From Massilia psychrophila (lineage in GTDB: Bacteria; Pseudomonadota; Gammaproteobacteria; Burkholderiales; Burkholderiaceae_D): DNA of 60,176 bases. Made by a program: the position numbers and the translations under genes. How positions within the stretch are numbered: position 1 is the first letter of the stretch; every line of letters starts with the position of its first letter. Of this stretch, positions 8,887 to 19,181 are shown one piece after another. The DNA lies in the NCBI RefSeq assembly GCF_002760665.1, contig NZ_PDOB01000026.1, positions 1 through 60,176 on the forward strand. The letters run 5' to 3'. The notes below the pieces were generated by a model that saw only the letters and a list, made by a program, of their open reading frames with translations, had not been told where the DNA came from and did not search any database.

Positions 8887-9801
8887 TTAGTGTATGCCAC
8901 CGATACGCTTCCAGTTACCCAAATTCATCCAGACAAAAAATGCCTTGCCGACGATGTTCTTATTGGGCACAAAACCCCAGTAGCGGCTATCCGCGCTGTT
9001 GTCGCGGTTGTCGCCCATCATAAAGTAATTGCCTTCCGGTACGATACAAGTAAATTTCTCGTACGAATAAACACATGCTTCGCGGTGAGGAAAGTTGTCG
9101 ACCGAGCCCAAGTCGAGGGCGCGCTTGTTCTTGCTGTTAAGGATGCGGTGGGAGGAATCGGGCAGGTTTTCCGTGAACTGCTGATGGTATTCCAGGCTAT
9201 CGTCCTCCAGGTAATCGTCCATCGAGGTGTACTGCACCGGCTTGTCGTTGACCGTCAAGCGCTTGTTTTCATACGTGATTTTATCACCCGGCACGCCGAT
9301 CACGCGTTTGATGTAATCCTGCGCCAGGTCTTTCGGATATTTGAACACCATGACGTCGCCACGCTGCGGATCGCCGACTTCGATGATTTTCTTGTTCAGA
9401 ATCGGCAGGCGCACGCCGTAGGTGAATTTGTTCACCAGGATCAGGTCGCCGATCACCAAGGTCGGCACCATCGACGACGATGGAATCTTGAACGGCTCGT
9501 ACAGAAAAGAGCGCAGGACAAATACCAGTGCGATCACCGGAAAGAAACTGCCGGAATATTCGATCCAGGTCGGCTGGCGCAGCAGCGCTGCTTCGATCGC
9601 GTGGCGGCTGGCATTGTCGGTCTTGATGCCGTCGGCGGCCAGCGTGGCGTTGCGGTGGTCGAAGGCGACCAGCGCGGTGTCGGCCGCCAGGCGACGCTGC
9701 CTGGCAAAATAAAAGATATCGAGGAACCAGATGACCCCGGTGAGCACCATCGCCACGAACAGGATCAATGCAAAATTACTCAAAATGACTTGCAGGTTCA
9801 T
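8887..9801 (-). CDS. lepB: Signal peptidase I
   Basis: LepB removes signal peptides from exported proteins at the periplasmic face of the inner membrane. Two N-terminal hydrophobic segments (residues about 8-30 and 85-99) anchor it. The catalytic serine is S110 in IPSSSMVPTL and the general-base lysine is K165 in YIKRVIGVPGD. The box-E motif GDNRDNSADSRYWG is present near the end. The 304-residue length fits. The gene abuts lepA with no gap, the classic lepA-lepB operon. Confidence 0.97.
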   Translation of the reverse strand: MNLQVILSNFALILFVAMVLTGVIWFLDIFYFARQRRLAADTALVAFDHRNATLAADGIKTDNASRHAIEAALLRQPTWIEYSGSFFPVIALVFVLRSFLYEPFKIPSSSMVPTLVIGDLILVNKFTYGVRLPILNKKIIEVGDPQRGDVMVFKYPKDLAQDYIKRVIGVPGDKITYENKRLTVNDKPVQYTSMDDYLEDDSLEYHQQFTENLPDSSHRILNSKNKRALDLGSVDNFPHREACVYSYEKFTCIVPEGNYFMMGDNRDNSADSRYWGFVPNKNIVGKAFFVWMNLGNWKRIGGIH

Positions 9802-11592
<1,791 letters not shown>

Positions 11593-11899
11593 TAACACTC
11601 AAGACCAAGATGAAAAAGGCGACGTGGAAGTCGCGGCTCGCGGTGCGCACAAATGAAATGCCGGCGCAATAGAAAAAAGCGCTCCGAGGGGATAAAAGCA
11701 ATCCCCAGATGAGCGCCCGATCAAGCGAGAGAAGCTGTTTGCCGGGACAGAAGCTTTTTCCGACAGTCGCATTTTACCGGATTTCAGGGTAGAAAGCCCG
11801 GTTTATGCTGTGCTGCGGCGGCGGGGATGTCCAAGTGCTGCCCGGTTTCGGCAGCGCGACACCGAAAAGCATTTTAAGTTTTGCATAAAAACAACATAC
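11593..11899. other. Intergenic region between lepA and the glutaredoxin-like gene
   Basis: These 307 bases contain no supported gene. They hold the terminator at 11673-11716 and, nearer lepA, the 80 bases that should carry its promoter; no convincing -35/-10 pair was identified. A stretch near 11800-11840 is GC-rich without recognisable structure. Confidence 0.5.
11673..11716 (-). terminator. Intrinsic terminator of the rpoE/mucD transcript
   Basis: On the minus strand GCGCTC ... GGGGAT, a 7-base loop, ATCCCC ... GAGCGC form two stacked stems, followed directly by TTTTTT. It lies downstream of the glutaredoxin-like gene and before lepA, so it ends the mucD-side transcript and insulates lepA. 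Confidence 0.75.
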
Positions 11900-12259
11900 T
11901 CAAGCGGTCAGGCCCCGATTTCCCCGCTCTGCGGGCGCCACCTCAAGCGGGGAACTTGGCGTCCTTGGCTCAGCGCCCGCGTCAGACCCTGTGCAAGCAA
12001 AACCGGGGTCTGACCCGAGGTAGGCGCGCACGACGTCGGGGTCAAGAAAATAATGGCACAGCTCGGGCGCTGCCAGGTCGGCGCCGAACAGCACCGGCAC
12101 CAGCTCGTCGAAGCGCGCCACCAGCGCCGGGTCGGCGTCGATATCGATGACGTCGACCGTCAACGGCTGCGCGCCAGCCATCGCCTGCAAGCCGGCCAGC
12201 ATGTCGTCGCAAAGGTGGCAGTAGCTGCGGGAATACAAAGTGAACTGCGGGGACCTCAT
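11900..12259 (-). CDS. Glutaredoxin-like (DUF836) protein with repeat-derived tail
   Basis: The first 80 residues form a small thioredoxin-fold protein: TLYSRSYCHLCDDM carries a CxxC motif near residue 15, then DVIDIDADPALVARF and VPVLFGA with the cis-proline region. This is the glutaredoxin-like family often encoded beside mucD or lepA. The reductase role is inferred. From about residue 82 (after VVRAYL) the frame runs into a GGGTCAGACCC repeat and encodes GSDPGFACTGSDAGAEP and on to the stop, about 38 residues with no domain character. The start overlaps the mucD stop (ATGA). Confidence 0.8.
   Translation of the reverse strand: MRSPQFTLYSRSYCHLCDDMLAGLQAMAGAQPLTVDVIDIDADPALVARFDELVPVLFGADLAAPELCHYFLDPDVVRAYLGSDPGFACTGSDAGAEPRTPSSPLEVAPAERGNRGLTA
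11981..12016. repeat. Inverted repeat GTCAGACCC ... GGGTCTGAC (copy A)
   Basis: GTCAGACCC at 11981-11989 pairs with GGGTCTGAC at 12006-12014 across a 16-base loop. It is the same repeat family as at 23132-23196 and 51545-51585. This copy lies inside the 3' end of the glutaredoxin-like frame. Confidence 0.7.
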
Positions 12260-13746
12260 TGTTGGCGCGGCCGGATCACCAGGTACTGGGCGGCGGCGGC
12301 GCCGTTCGCATTGTCGCGGCGCACCAGCAGGGCCACGGATTTTTTCGGGTCGAGCTTGGCGACCATGTCGTTGAACTGCCTGGCATCCTTGACCTCGACA
12401 TTGTTGACCTGCAAGATCAGGTCGCCGGGCCGCACGCCGGTGCGGGCGGCAGCGCCTTCGCTGGCCTCGACTAGCACGCCATTGGCCTTGAGCTCCTTGC
12501 GCTGGGCATCGGACAAGTCGGTTACGTGCAGCCCGACAGCGTTCGGCGTAACGTCCGGTTTGGGCTTTTTCGGCACCGGTTTTACTGCGGCGGTCTTTTC
12601 CTCTTCCAGCGCGGCGATGCCGACCGTGATGTCCTGCTGCGCGCCGCGGCGCCAGACCGTGACGGCAGCGCGGCTGCCGATCGGCGTGGCGCCGACCAGG
12701 CGCGGCAGGTCGGCGCTGCGCTCGATTACGGTGCCATTGAACTTGAGAATGATATCGCCGACCTTGATGCCGGCTTTCTCGGCCGGGCCGCCCGGCTCCA
12801 CCAGCGACACTTCGGCGCCGCGCTCCTTGCCCAGGCCAAGCGACTCGGCCACATCCTTGCTGACGTCACCGATCTGCACCCCAAGACGGCCGCGGGTGAC
12901 CTTGCCGGTCTTGCGCAACTGGTCGGCAACGCGAATCGCCTCGTCGATCGGCACGGCGAAGGAAATGCCGTTGTAACCGCCGGACAAGGTGGCGATCTGG
13001 GAGTTGATGCCGACGACTTCGCCCTGCATGTTGATCAGGGGCCCGCCTGAATTGCCCGGGTTGACGGCAACGTCGGTCTGGATCAGCGGCAAATAGTCGC
13101 CGGTATCGCGCGCCTTGGCCGAGATGATGCCGGCCGACACCGAGTTCTCGAGGTTGAAAGGCGAACCGATGGCGATGACCCATTCGCCGACCCGGATCCG
13201 GCTTGAATTGCCGGTTTTCAGGAACGGCAGGTTGACCGCATCGACCTTCAGCACGGCGACGTCGGAGCGCTTGTCGGAACCGAGCACCCTGGCTTTGAAT
13301 TCGCGGCGGTCGGTCAGCGTGACGGTGACCTCGTCGGCGCCCTCGACGACGTGGGCGTTGGTCAGCACGAAGCCATCGCTCGAGGTAATGAAACCGGAAC
13401 CGACCCCGCGCTGGACTTCTTCATCCTGCGGCTGCGCGGGATTGCGCCTGCCGCGCGGCGACGGGCCGCGCGGCGCTTGCTGGCCGAAGAAGCGGCGCAG
13501 GAACTCCTGCATCTCCTCGTCACCCGGTGCGCCCTGCCCCAGCTTGACCTTTTCGGTGGTGCGGATATTGACCACCGCCGGCCCAACTTTTTCGATCAGG
13601 TCGGTAAAATCCGGCAGGTTGGTGACGACCGGGGCGGCAACCTGGCCGCCCGCGGCTGCCGGTGCCGCAGAGGCGGGCAAAACCCAGGCGCCGGCGAGCA
13701 ACGCGGCGGACAAAACGAAACGGCCAGCAAATTGTGGAGTGGTCAT
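12256..13746 (-). CDS. Periplasmic serine protease of the Do/HtrA family (MucD/DegQ type)
   Basis: A periplasmic protease and chaperone for misfolded envelope proteins. The start at 13746 (MTTPQFAGRF) gives 496 residues with a signal peptide ending near PASAAPA. The catalytic triad is H132 (TNAHVVEG), D162 (RSDVAVLK) and S233 (NPGNSGGP). Two PDZ domains follow (RLGVQIGDV ... GPAEKAGIKVGDIIL, and GLHVTDLS ... GVRPGDLILQVNNVEV). Linkage to rpoE and rseA is the standard arrangement for the sigma-E protease. A 216-base gap separates it from rseA, where rseB would normally sit. Confidence 0.95.
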   Translation of the reverse strand: MTTPQFAGRFVLSAALLAGAWVLPASAAPAAAGGQVAAPVVTNLPDFTDLIEKVGPAVVNIRTTEKVKLGQGAPGDEEMQEFLRRFFGQQAPRGPSPRGRRNPAQPQDEEVQRGVGSGFITSSDGFVLTNAHVVEGADEVTVTLTDRREFKARVLGSDKRSDVAVLKVDAVNLPFLKTGNSSRIRVGEWVIAIGSPFNLENSVSAGIISAKARDTGDYLPLIQTDVAVNPGNSGGPLINMQGEVVGINSQIATLSGGYNGISFAVPIDEAIRVADQLRKTGKVTRGRLGVQIGDVSKDVAESLGLGKERGAEVSLVEPGGPAEKAGIKVGDIILKFNGTVIERSADLPRLVGATPIGSRAAVTVWRRGAQQDITVGIAALEEEKTAAVKPVPKKPKPDVTPNAVGLHVTDLSDAQRKELKANGVLVEASEGAAARTGVRPGDLILQVNNVEVKDARQFNDMVAKLDPKKSVALLVRRDNANGAAAAQYLVIRPRQQ

Positions 13747-13962
13747 GGGATCGGAATGGTCAGGTCGGCTATTGACGCAATGGTAAGCGAAAATCGGCGC
13801 GTTGTCGCGGGCTCGACGTCTTGCGCAACCGGCTGCGGCTTTGTAAGCCATGCTAGGCCGCGCAGCGCAATCGCTGCCTGGTGTAATGGGCCATACGCCG
13901 CGCTCGACACGCTCGACATGCTCACCGACGCCCCGGATGATTCGGGCGCGGTCAGCCTGTGC

Positions 13963-14292
13963 TCACGAGGTAGAAGTGGCAACCTTTTTCGTCTCGGCGC
14001 CAGACGCCGACGCCGACGGTGCCTGGGCTCTGGCTGCCGGCGCCGGCGATGGCGCGCGCCGGACGTGTGACGGTTCCGCGGCCAGCCGCGCGGCGAGGCG
14101 CGCGTTGAACTCGTCGGACAGGTCGGGGGTCGCCTCGGCGCGCAAGACGTCGCCGATGCGGTTATAGGTACTCCAGGCCTGCTCGCCGTCAGGGGCGCGC
14201 AATGCGGCAAACGCCAGCTCGAGGTCGGAAGCGGCCAGTTCGCCATCGCTCAGGGCAGAAATATGTTCGCGAATTTTTTTGTGTGTGTCCAT
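13963..14292 (-). CDS. rseA: Sigma-E anti-sigma factor RseA, N-terminal domain only
   Basis: The first 75 residues match the RseA sigma-binding domain: IREHISALSDGELAASDLE, then EQAWSTYNRIGDVLRAEA and DLSDEFNARLAARLAAEP. It should bind and inhibit RpoE, encoded 56 bases upstream. The protein ends at residue 109 after a proline/alanine/serine-rich stretch. It has no transmembrane helix and no periplasmic RseB-binding domain, whereas normal RseA proteins span the membrane and are cut by DegS and RseP. Either it is truncated or regulation has been rewired. Confidence 0.85.
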   Translation of the reverse strand: MDTHKKIREHISALSDGELAASDLELAFAALRAPDGEQAWSTYNRIGDVLRAEATPDLSDEFNARLAARLAAEPSHVRRAPSPAPAARAQAPSASASGAETKKVATSTS

Positions 14293-14348
14293 CAGTCGTT
14301 ACATCGCCATCTGTGTGATCAAACCATCACCACCTGTTACCATCATTG

Positions 14349-14957
14349 CTACGGCTGACGCCGCTTGTCAACCGGAAAATCAAGCAAAGGCCTCAGTTTC
14401 TCTGCAATCACTTCACGCGCCCGAAAGATCCGGCTCCGCACTGTCCCTATCGGGCAAGCCATGACTTCGGAAATTTCCTCGTAACTCAGGCCTTCAATCT
14501 CGCGCAGCACAATCGCCGTTCTCAGCTCGAGCGGCAACGCTTCCATTGCGGCGTTGACGGTGTAAGCGATCTGTTTGCTTGCCAATACCGATTCGGGCGT
14601 GTTGATGTCTCTCAGGCTGTCGGCATCGTCAAAGGCCTCGGCACGTTCAGCGTCGGCCTCGGTCGATGTCGGTGCGCGCCGGCCTTGCGTCACCAGAAAA
14701 TTTTTCGCCGTGTTTATTCCTATCCTGTACAGCCACGTATAAAACGCGGAATCACCGCGGAAATGTCGCAGCGCCCGGTACGCCTTGATAAACGTTTCCT
14801 GAACAACATCTTCCGCTTCGGCGGGATCGTGCACCAACCGTGCGACCAAGCGCATCAACCTGCGTTGATACTTCGACACAAGCAGGTTGAATGCCTGCCT
14901 GTCGCCGGCTTGCACGCGCTCAACCAATAACTGATCACACTCTCGTTCTGTCGTCAC
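14349..14957 (-). CDS. rpoE: RNA polymerase sigma-E factor
   Basis: An ECF sigma factor of 202 residues that directs the envelope-stress response. Region 2 is complete (LLVERVQAGDRQAFNLLVSKY ... DPAEAEDVVQETFIKAYRAL ... FYTWLYRIGINTAKN), and region 4 carries the helix-turn-helix (LPLELRTAIVLREIEGLSYEEI ... IGTVRSRIFRARE). It heads rpoE-rseA-mucD. The promoter at 15002-15028 matches the sigma-E consensus, so it is probably self-activated. Confidence 0.97.
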   Translation of the reverse strand: MTTERECDQLLVERVQAGDRQAFNLLVSKYQRRLMRLVARLVHDPAEAEDVVQETFIKAYRALRHFRGDSAFYTWLYRIGINTAKNFLVTQGRRAPTSTEADAERAEAFDDADSLRDINTPESVLASKQIAYTVNAAMEALPLELRTAIVLREIEGLSYEEISEVMACPIGTVRSRIFRAREVIAEKLRPLLDFPVDKRRQP

Positions 14958-15001
14958 TGAACCATATCCCGTTGATGGCAGCGGCGTTATCTCGTTACGT
15001 A

Positions 15002-15028
15002 TAAGAGTTGGCGCGCTGCAATAAGTTC
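15002..15028 (-). promoter_or_regulatory. Sigma-E-type promoter of rpoE
   Basis: On the minus strand GAACTT is followed by 16 bases and TCTTA. This matches the sigma-E consensus (GAACTT, 16-17 bases, TCTGA) except for one base in the -10 element. It lies about 45 bases before the rpoE start, as expected for positive autoregulation. Confidence 0.7.
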
Positions 15029-15054
15029 AAAGTTTTTTATTGATTTTCGAATAT

Positions 15055-15654
15055 TTATTTTTTCCGAGCTGCAATATCGCGGATTGCCACAGATAAACGC
15101 CGAAACTGTCCAGGTTCCACGCTGTCCGGCAGCAACGCCAGCGCGCCGATGACACCGTCTGCGCGCCGCAGGCGCAACACCATGAGTGCTGGCCATACGG
15201 TCGAGCCGCGCAACAGCTCTGCGAGGTCGGTGCGCGTGTCATTCGAGCCGATCTCTTGTTGTACCGTCACGCGTAGCTGGCCGAGTCCAGAAATATCAAT
15301 CCGGCGCACTTTTCGGCCGCGGGCCAGGGAAGCGCCGAGCGCCACGGCCGCCAGCAGGCACGCGCACGCTCCCGCCAGCGGCAGACGAAACGGGCCGGCC
15401 AGGCCGCTGCCGAGCGCTGCCGCCGCGCCGAGATTGGCCGCAGCGAAGCAAGCCGTCGCAAAGCGCAGCAGGCGTGACGGAATAATAACGGCGGACACCG
15501 CAATCGACATGACGACGACAATTTTCTGCAGGGGCGCCAACCGCGCGGGCCGGGCAAGGGAAGAGGCTGAAAGTCGAACGCCCATCCTTGAGACAAGGAT
15601 GGGCGTGCTTAGTTCTGGTGCTTGGTTGACGTTCAGCGTGGCCGGTTCAACCAC
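15055..15654 (-). CDS. YgfX-like membrane protein
   Basis: About 199 residues from a GTG at 15654, or 176 from an ATG at 15585. Two closely spaced hydrophobic helices (IVVVMSIAVSAVIIPS, and the alanine-rich CACLLAAVALGASLA region) precede a soluble C-terminus ending LLPDSVEPGQFRRLSVAIRD. That motif resembles the W/LPDSL-x-FRRLRV signature of YgfX (CptA) proteins, which sit in the inner membrane. The assignment is moderate because overall conservation is low. It lies between fabF and rpoE. The ATG start would fall inside the hairpin at 15579-15605. Confidence 0.55.
   Translation of the reverse strand: MVEPATLNVNQAPELSTPILVSRMGVRLSASSLARPARLAPLQKIVVVMSIAVSAVIIPSRLLRFATACFAAANLGAAAALGSGLAGPFRLPLAGACACLLAAVALGASLARGRKVRRIDISGLGQLRVTVQQEIGSNDTRTDLAELLRGSTVWPALMVLRLRRADGVIGALALLPDSVEPGQFRRLSVAIRDIAARKK
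15579..15605 (-). terminator. Perfect 12-bp hairpin downstream of fabF
   Basis: CGCCCATCCTTG and CAAGGATGGGCG flank a 3-base loop, a perfect stem. A second hairpin (GCGTTCG ... CGAACGC, 15655-15676) lies just before it, 23 bases after the fabF stop. Neither is followed by a long T run, so they may terminate weakly, protect the fabF mRNA end or mask the ygfX start. Confidence 0.5.
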
Positions 15655-15698
15655 GCGTTCGCTTAGTTGCGAACGCTACTGATTGAAGGCGTTGCGCT

Positions 15699-16946
15699 TT
15701 AGCCCCTGCCGAACACCAGCGTGCCGTTGGTGCCGCCAAAGCCGAACGAGTTCTTCACCGCGATATCGATCTTCATTTCACGCGCCGTGTTGGCGCAAAA
15801 ATCCAGGTCGCACAGCGGATCCTGGTTGAAGATGTTGATCGTCGGCGGCGATACCTGGTGATGCATCGCCAGCACCGTGAAGACTGCCTCGAGGCCGCCG
15901 GCGCCGCCCAGCAGGTGGCCGGTCATCGACTTGGTGGAATTGACCACCAGGCTCGACGCGTGCGCGCCGAAGGTCTTCTTGATGCCCTGTACCTCGGCCA
16001 GGTCGCCCTGCGGCGTTGAAGTGCCGTGCGCGTTGACGTAGTCGACCTGGTCGACGTTGATGCCGGCGTTGCTCAATGCCGAGACCATGCAGCGACTGGC
16101 GCCGGCGCCATCTTCGACTGGCGAGGTCATGTGATAGGCGTCGGCGCTCATGCCGAAGCCGAGCAGCTCGGCGTAGATTGTCGCGCCGCGTGCTTTCGCA
16201 TGCTCGTACTCTTCCAGCACCATGACGCCAGCACCCTCGCCCAGCACGAAGCCGTCGCGGTCGCGGTCCCACGGCCGCGAGGCGGTGGCCGGATCGTCGT
16301 TGCGCGACGACAGCGCCCTGGCCGAGGCAAAACCGCCAAGCCCGAGCGGCGAGATGGTCGATTCGGCACCGCCGGCGATCATCACGTCGGCGTCGCCGTA
16401 TTCGATCAGGCGGCCAGCTGCACCGATGCTGTGCAAACCGGTGGTGCAGGCAGTGACGATGGCCAGGTTCGGTCCACGCAAGCCATACTTGATCGACAGG
16501 TTGCCAGAAATCATGTTGATGATCGACGCCGGCACGAAAAATGGCGAAATGCGGCGCGGGCCGCGCTTGGCGTACTCTTCCTTGGTCTCTTCGATCAGCG
16601 GCAGGCCGCCAATGCCGGAACCAATGATGACACCGATGCGGTCGGCATTTTCTTCGGTAACCACCAGGCCGCTATCTTGCAGTGCCTGGATGCCCGCCGC
16701 CATGCCGAAATGGATAAACGTATCCATGTGGCGCGCTTCTTTGGCGGGGATGTATTGCTCGATATCGAAACCGGTGACTTCGCCCGCGAACCGGGTCGAA
16801 AACGCTGTTGCATCGAACTTGGTGATATTGGTGATGCCCGACTTGCCGGCCAGCGCGGCGCTCCAGCTATCGGCAATCGTATTGCCGATAGGTGAGACGC
16901 AGCCCAGGCCGGTAATGACGACACGACGGTTTCGTGAACGGCTCAA
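15699..16946 (-). CDS. fabF: Beta-ketoacyl-ACP synthase II
   Basis: FabF elongates acyl-ACP chains by condensation with malonyl-ACP. The 415-residue thiolase-fold protein has the nucleophile C167 (VTACTTG), the first histidine in NAHGTST (about residue 307) and the second in GHLLGGAG. The N-terminal [14 protein letters not shown] and C-terminal [14 protein letters not shown] are family hallmarks. It is the last gene of the plsX-fabH-fabD-fabG-acpP-fabF operon and starts 28 bases after acpP. Confidence 0.97.
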   Translation of the reverse strand: MSRSRNRRVVITGLGCVSPIGNTIADSWSAALAGKSGITNITKFDATAFSTRFAGEVTGFDIEQYIPAKEARHMDTFIHFGMAAGIQALQDSGLVVTEENADRIGVIIGSGIGGLPLIEETKEEYAKRGPRRISPFFVPASIINMISGNLSIKYGLRGPNLAIVTACTTGLHSIGAAGRLIEYGDADVMIAGGAESTISPLGLGGFASARALSSRNDDPATASRPWDRDRDGFVLGEGAGVMVLEEYEHAKARGATIYAELLGFGMSADAYHMTSPVEDGAGASRCMVSALSNAGINVDQVDYVNAHGTSTPQGDLAEVQGIKKTFGAHASSLVVNSTKSMTGHLLGGAGGLEAVFTVLAMHHQVSPPTINIFNQDPLCDLDFCANTAREMKIDIAVKNSFGFGGTNGTLVFGRG

Positions 16947-16974
16947 ACGATTCTCCTGGATTCAATCAGAAGAT

Positions 16975-17214
16975 TCAAGCCTTGACGTGCGCCGTGGCGT
17001 AGTCGATGGCTTGCTTGACGGTGGTGATCTTTTCGGCCTGCTCGTCCGGAATTTCCATTTCGAACTCGTCTTCCAGTGCCATTACCAGCTCGACCGTGTC
17101 GAGGGAATCGGCGCCCAGATCGTCAACGAACGAGGACTCGATCTTGATGTCTACTTCTGCAACACCGAGTTGCTCAGCGACGATTTTTTTAACGCGTTGT
17201 TCGATATCCGACAT
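16975..17214 (-). CDS. acpP: Acyl carrier protein
   Basis: A 79-residue acidic carrier of growing acyl chains. The phosphopantetheine attachment serine is S37 in [10 protein letters not shown], and the helix II acidic face that contacts Fab enzymes follows ([19 protein letters not shown]). A good ribosome site GGAG lies 8 bases before the ATG. The 185-base gap to fabG and this gene's high expected expression suggest an extra promoter in the gap, but none was clear. Confidence 0.98.
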   Translation of the reverse strand: MSDIEQRVKKIVAEQLGVAEVDIKIESSFVDDLGADSLDTVELVMALEDEFEMEIPDEQAEKITTVKQAIDYATAHVKA

Positions 17215-17288
17215 GTTATTGACTCCAAGGTGTGTATTACGGAAAGTGCGCGCATTTTATCAGGTTTGCGCGTCGGTAAATTATTTTC

Positions 17289-17301
17289 GGTGTCTGACAC
17301 T
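17289..17301. repeat. Palindrome GGTGTCTGACACT
   Basis: GTGTC-TGACAC is a near-perfect palindrome sharing the GTCTGAC core of the GGGTCTGACCC repeat family. It lies in the acpP-fabG gap. With only one copy of this variant it could be an operator, a repeat relic or chance. Confidence 0.35.
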
Positions 17302-17399
17302 AACTCAACCGAAGTTACTGCTAAAAGATGAGATTTTACGGGAATCGGAACTGGCGCTGTCGCTGTCGCCCAAATTTCCCCGATTCACGTGAACCTGCA

Positions 17400-18137
17400 T
17401 CAGTTCATGAACATGCCGCCATTCACGTGCAAGGTGCTGCCCGTGATATAGCTGCCCTGAGGCCCCGCCAAAAACGCCACCGCATTGGCAATATCCTCCG
17501 GCGCGCCCAGGCGTGCCAGTGGGATCTGGGTCAGCAAGGCAGCGTGCTGGTCGGCACCAAGCCCTTTCGTCATGTCGGTATCGATAAACCCCGGCGCGAC
17601 GCAATTGACGGTGATGTTGCGGCTGCCGATCTCGCGCGCCAGCGCGCGGCTCATGCCTTCGACACCGGCCTTCGCCGCGGCGTAATTCATCTGCCCCGGA
17701 TTGCCCGACGATGCTACCACTGACGTGATGTTAATAATACGCCCATGCCTCGATTTCATCATGCCGCGCAGAACCGCGCGCGACAGGCGGCCGACGGCGT
17801 TCAGGTTGGTCGAGATGACGTTGTCCCACTCTTCGTCCTTCATGCGCATCGCCAACTGGTCCTGGGTGATGCCGGCATTGTTGACCAGAATCGACAGACT
17901 GCCGTAGCTGGCCTGGACGTCGGCGACCGCTGCGGCGCAGCCGGCGGCGTCGGTCACGTTCAGGACCACGCCCTTGCCGCCGAACTCGGCGAGATAGGCG
18001 CCGATGGCGGCGGCGCCTTGCTCGGTGGTGGCGGTGCCGACCACTTTCGCGCCCTGGCGCGCCAGCTCGATGGCGATGGCCTTGCCAATGCCGCGCGATG
18101 CGCCCGTTACCAGCGCTACTTGATTATCCAGATTCAT
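17400..18137 (-). CDS. fabG: 3-oxoacyl-ACP reductase
   Basis: An NADPH-dependent short-chain dehydrogenase that reduces 3-oxoacyl-ACP in each elongation cycle. The ATG at 18137 (MNLDNQVALVTGASRGIG) gives 245 residues. The nucleotide loop is TGASRGIG, NNAGITQD follows, and the catalytic set is S139, Y152 and K156 (NYAAAKAG). The C-terminal GSYITGSTLHVNGGM is typical of FabG. It starts 35 bases after fabD. Confidence 0.97.
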   Translation of the reverse strand: MNLDNQVALVTGASRGIGKAIAIELARQGAKVVGTATTEQGAAAIGAYLAEFGGKGVVLNVTDAAGCAAAVADVQASYGSLSILVNNAGITQDQLAMRMKDEEWDNVISTNLNAVGRLSRAVLRGMMKSRHGRIINITSVVASSGNPGQMNYAAAKAGVEGMSRALAREIGSRNITVNCVAPGFIDTDMTKGLGADQHAALLTQIPLARLGAPEDIANAVAFLAGPQGSYITGSTLHVNGGMFMN

Positions 18138-18172
18138 TGTTGTCCTTGATGGTTGTCGTTCAGCGATGCGTG

Positions 18173-19129
18173 TCATGCCTGGTCAGGCGCATTGACCATG
18201 GCGAGCACGCGCTCGAGCGACGCCTGGTCGGCCAGCGCTTCGCCGGCAAGACGGACGTCGATCCGCTTGGCCATGCCGATCAACACTTTGCTCGGGGCGC
18301 ATTCGATGACCTGTGCGACGCCAACGCTCGCCATGAATTGCATGGTTTCGACCCAGCGCACCGGACTGGCGGCCTGGCGCACCAGCGCCTCCTTGATCGC
18401 TTGCGGATCGCTAACGACGGCAACGTCGACGTTGTTGACAAGCGCAATGCCAGGGCTTGAGAACTCCAGCCCGGCCATGTAGGCGCGCAGGCGGTCCGAC
18501 GCCGGCTGCAGCAGCGACGAGTGAAACGGCGCCGACACCGCCAGCTTCATGGCGCGCTTGGCGCCCTTCGCCTTGGCCAGTTCGCAGGCACGCTCGATGG
18601 CGCCGGTGTGGCCGGCGATGACGATCTGGGTCGGCTCGTTGAAGTTAACCGGCTCGATGACCGAGCCGGGCATCTCGGCGGCCGTTTCGAGGCAGACGGC
18701 ACGCACCTGGTCGCCATCGAGGCCGAGGATGACGGCCATGCCGCCACGGCCGACCGGCACCGCTTCCTGCATCGCCTGGGCGCGAAAGCGCACCAGCGGC
18801 ACCGCGTCCTTGAAGCTGATCACGCCGGCGGCGACCAGCGCCGAATATTCACCGAGGCTGTGGCCGGCCACCATGGCCGGGACCGGGCCGCCGGCGGCGA
18901 TCCAGGCGCGGTACACCGCCACCGCGGCGGTCAGCATCACCGGCTGGGTGTTGGTGGTCAGGTCGAGTTCCTCCTTGGGGCCTTCGGCGATCAGGCGGCC
19001 GAGGTCGAAGGAGAGCGCGTCGGAGGCTTCGGCGACGGTTTGCGCGACCACGGCGTTGCCGGCGAAGCCGCCCAGCATGCCGACGGCTTGCGAACCCTGG
19101 CCGGGAAACAGGAATGCGAATTTACTCAT
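18173..19129 (-). CDS. fabD: Malonyl-CoA:ACP transacylase
   Basis: FabD loads malonyl groups from CoA onto ACP. The start at 19129 (MSKFAFLFPGQGSQ) gives 318 residues. The nucleophile is S91 in AGHSLGEYSAL, the arginine of RFRAQAMQEAVP lies near 117, and the histidine of VSAPFHSSLL is also present. A longer reading to 19225 adds an unlikely cysteine/arginine-rich leader and is rejected. It follows fabH by 52 bases. Confidence 0.97.
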   Translation of the reverse strand: MSKFAFLFPGQGSQAVGMLGGFAGNAVVAQTVAEASDALSFDLGRLIAEGPKEELDLTTNTQPVMLTAAVAVYRAWIAAGGPVPAMVAGHSLGEYSALVAAGVISFKDAVPLVRFRAQAMQEAVPVGRGGMAVILGLDGDQVRAVCLETAAEMPGSVIEPVNFNEPTQIVIAGHTGAIERACELAKAKGAKRAMKLAVSAPFHSSLLQPASDRLRAYMAGLEFSSPGIALVNNVDVAVVSDPQAIKEALVRQAASPVRWVETMQFMASVGVAQVIECAPSKVLIGMAKRIDVRLAGEALADQASLERVLAMVNAPDQA

Positions 19130-19181
19130 TGAAACGGTGTGCTCCATGGTGTGATTGTGCAACGCGAACCGCTGGCGCCGC

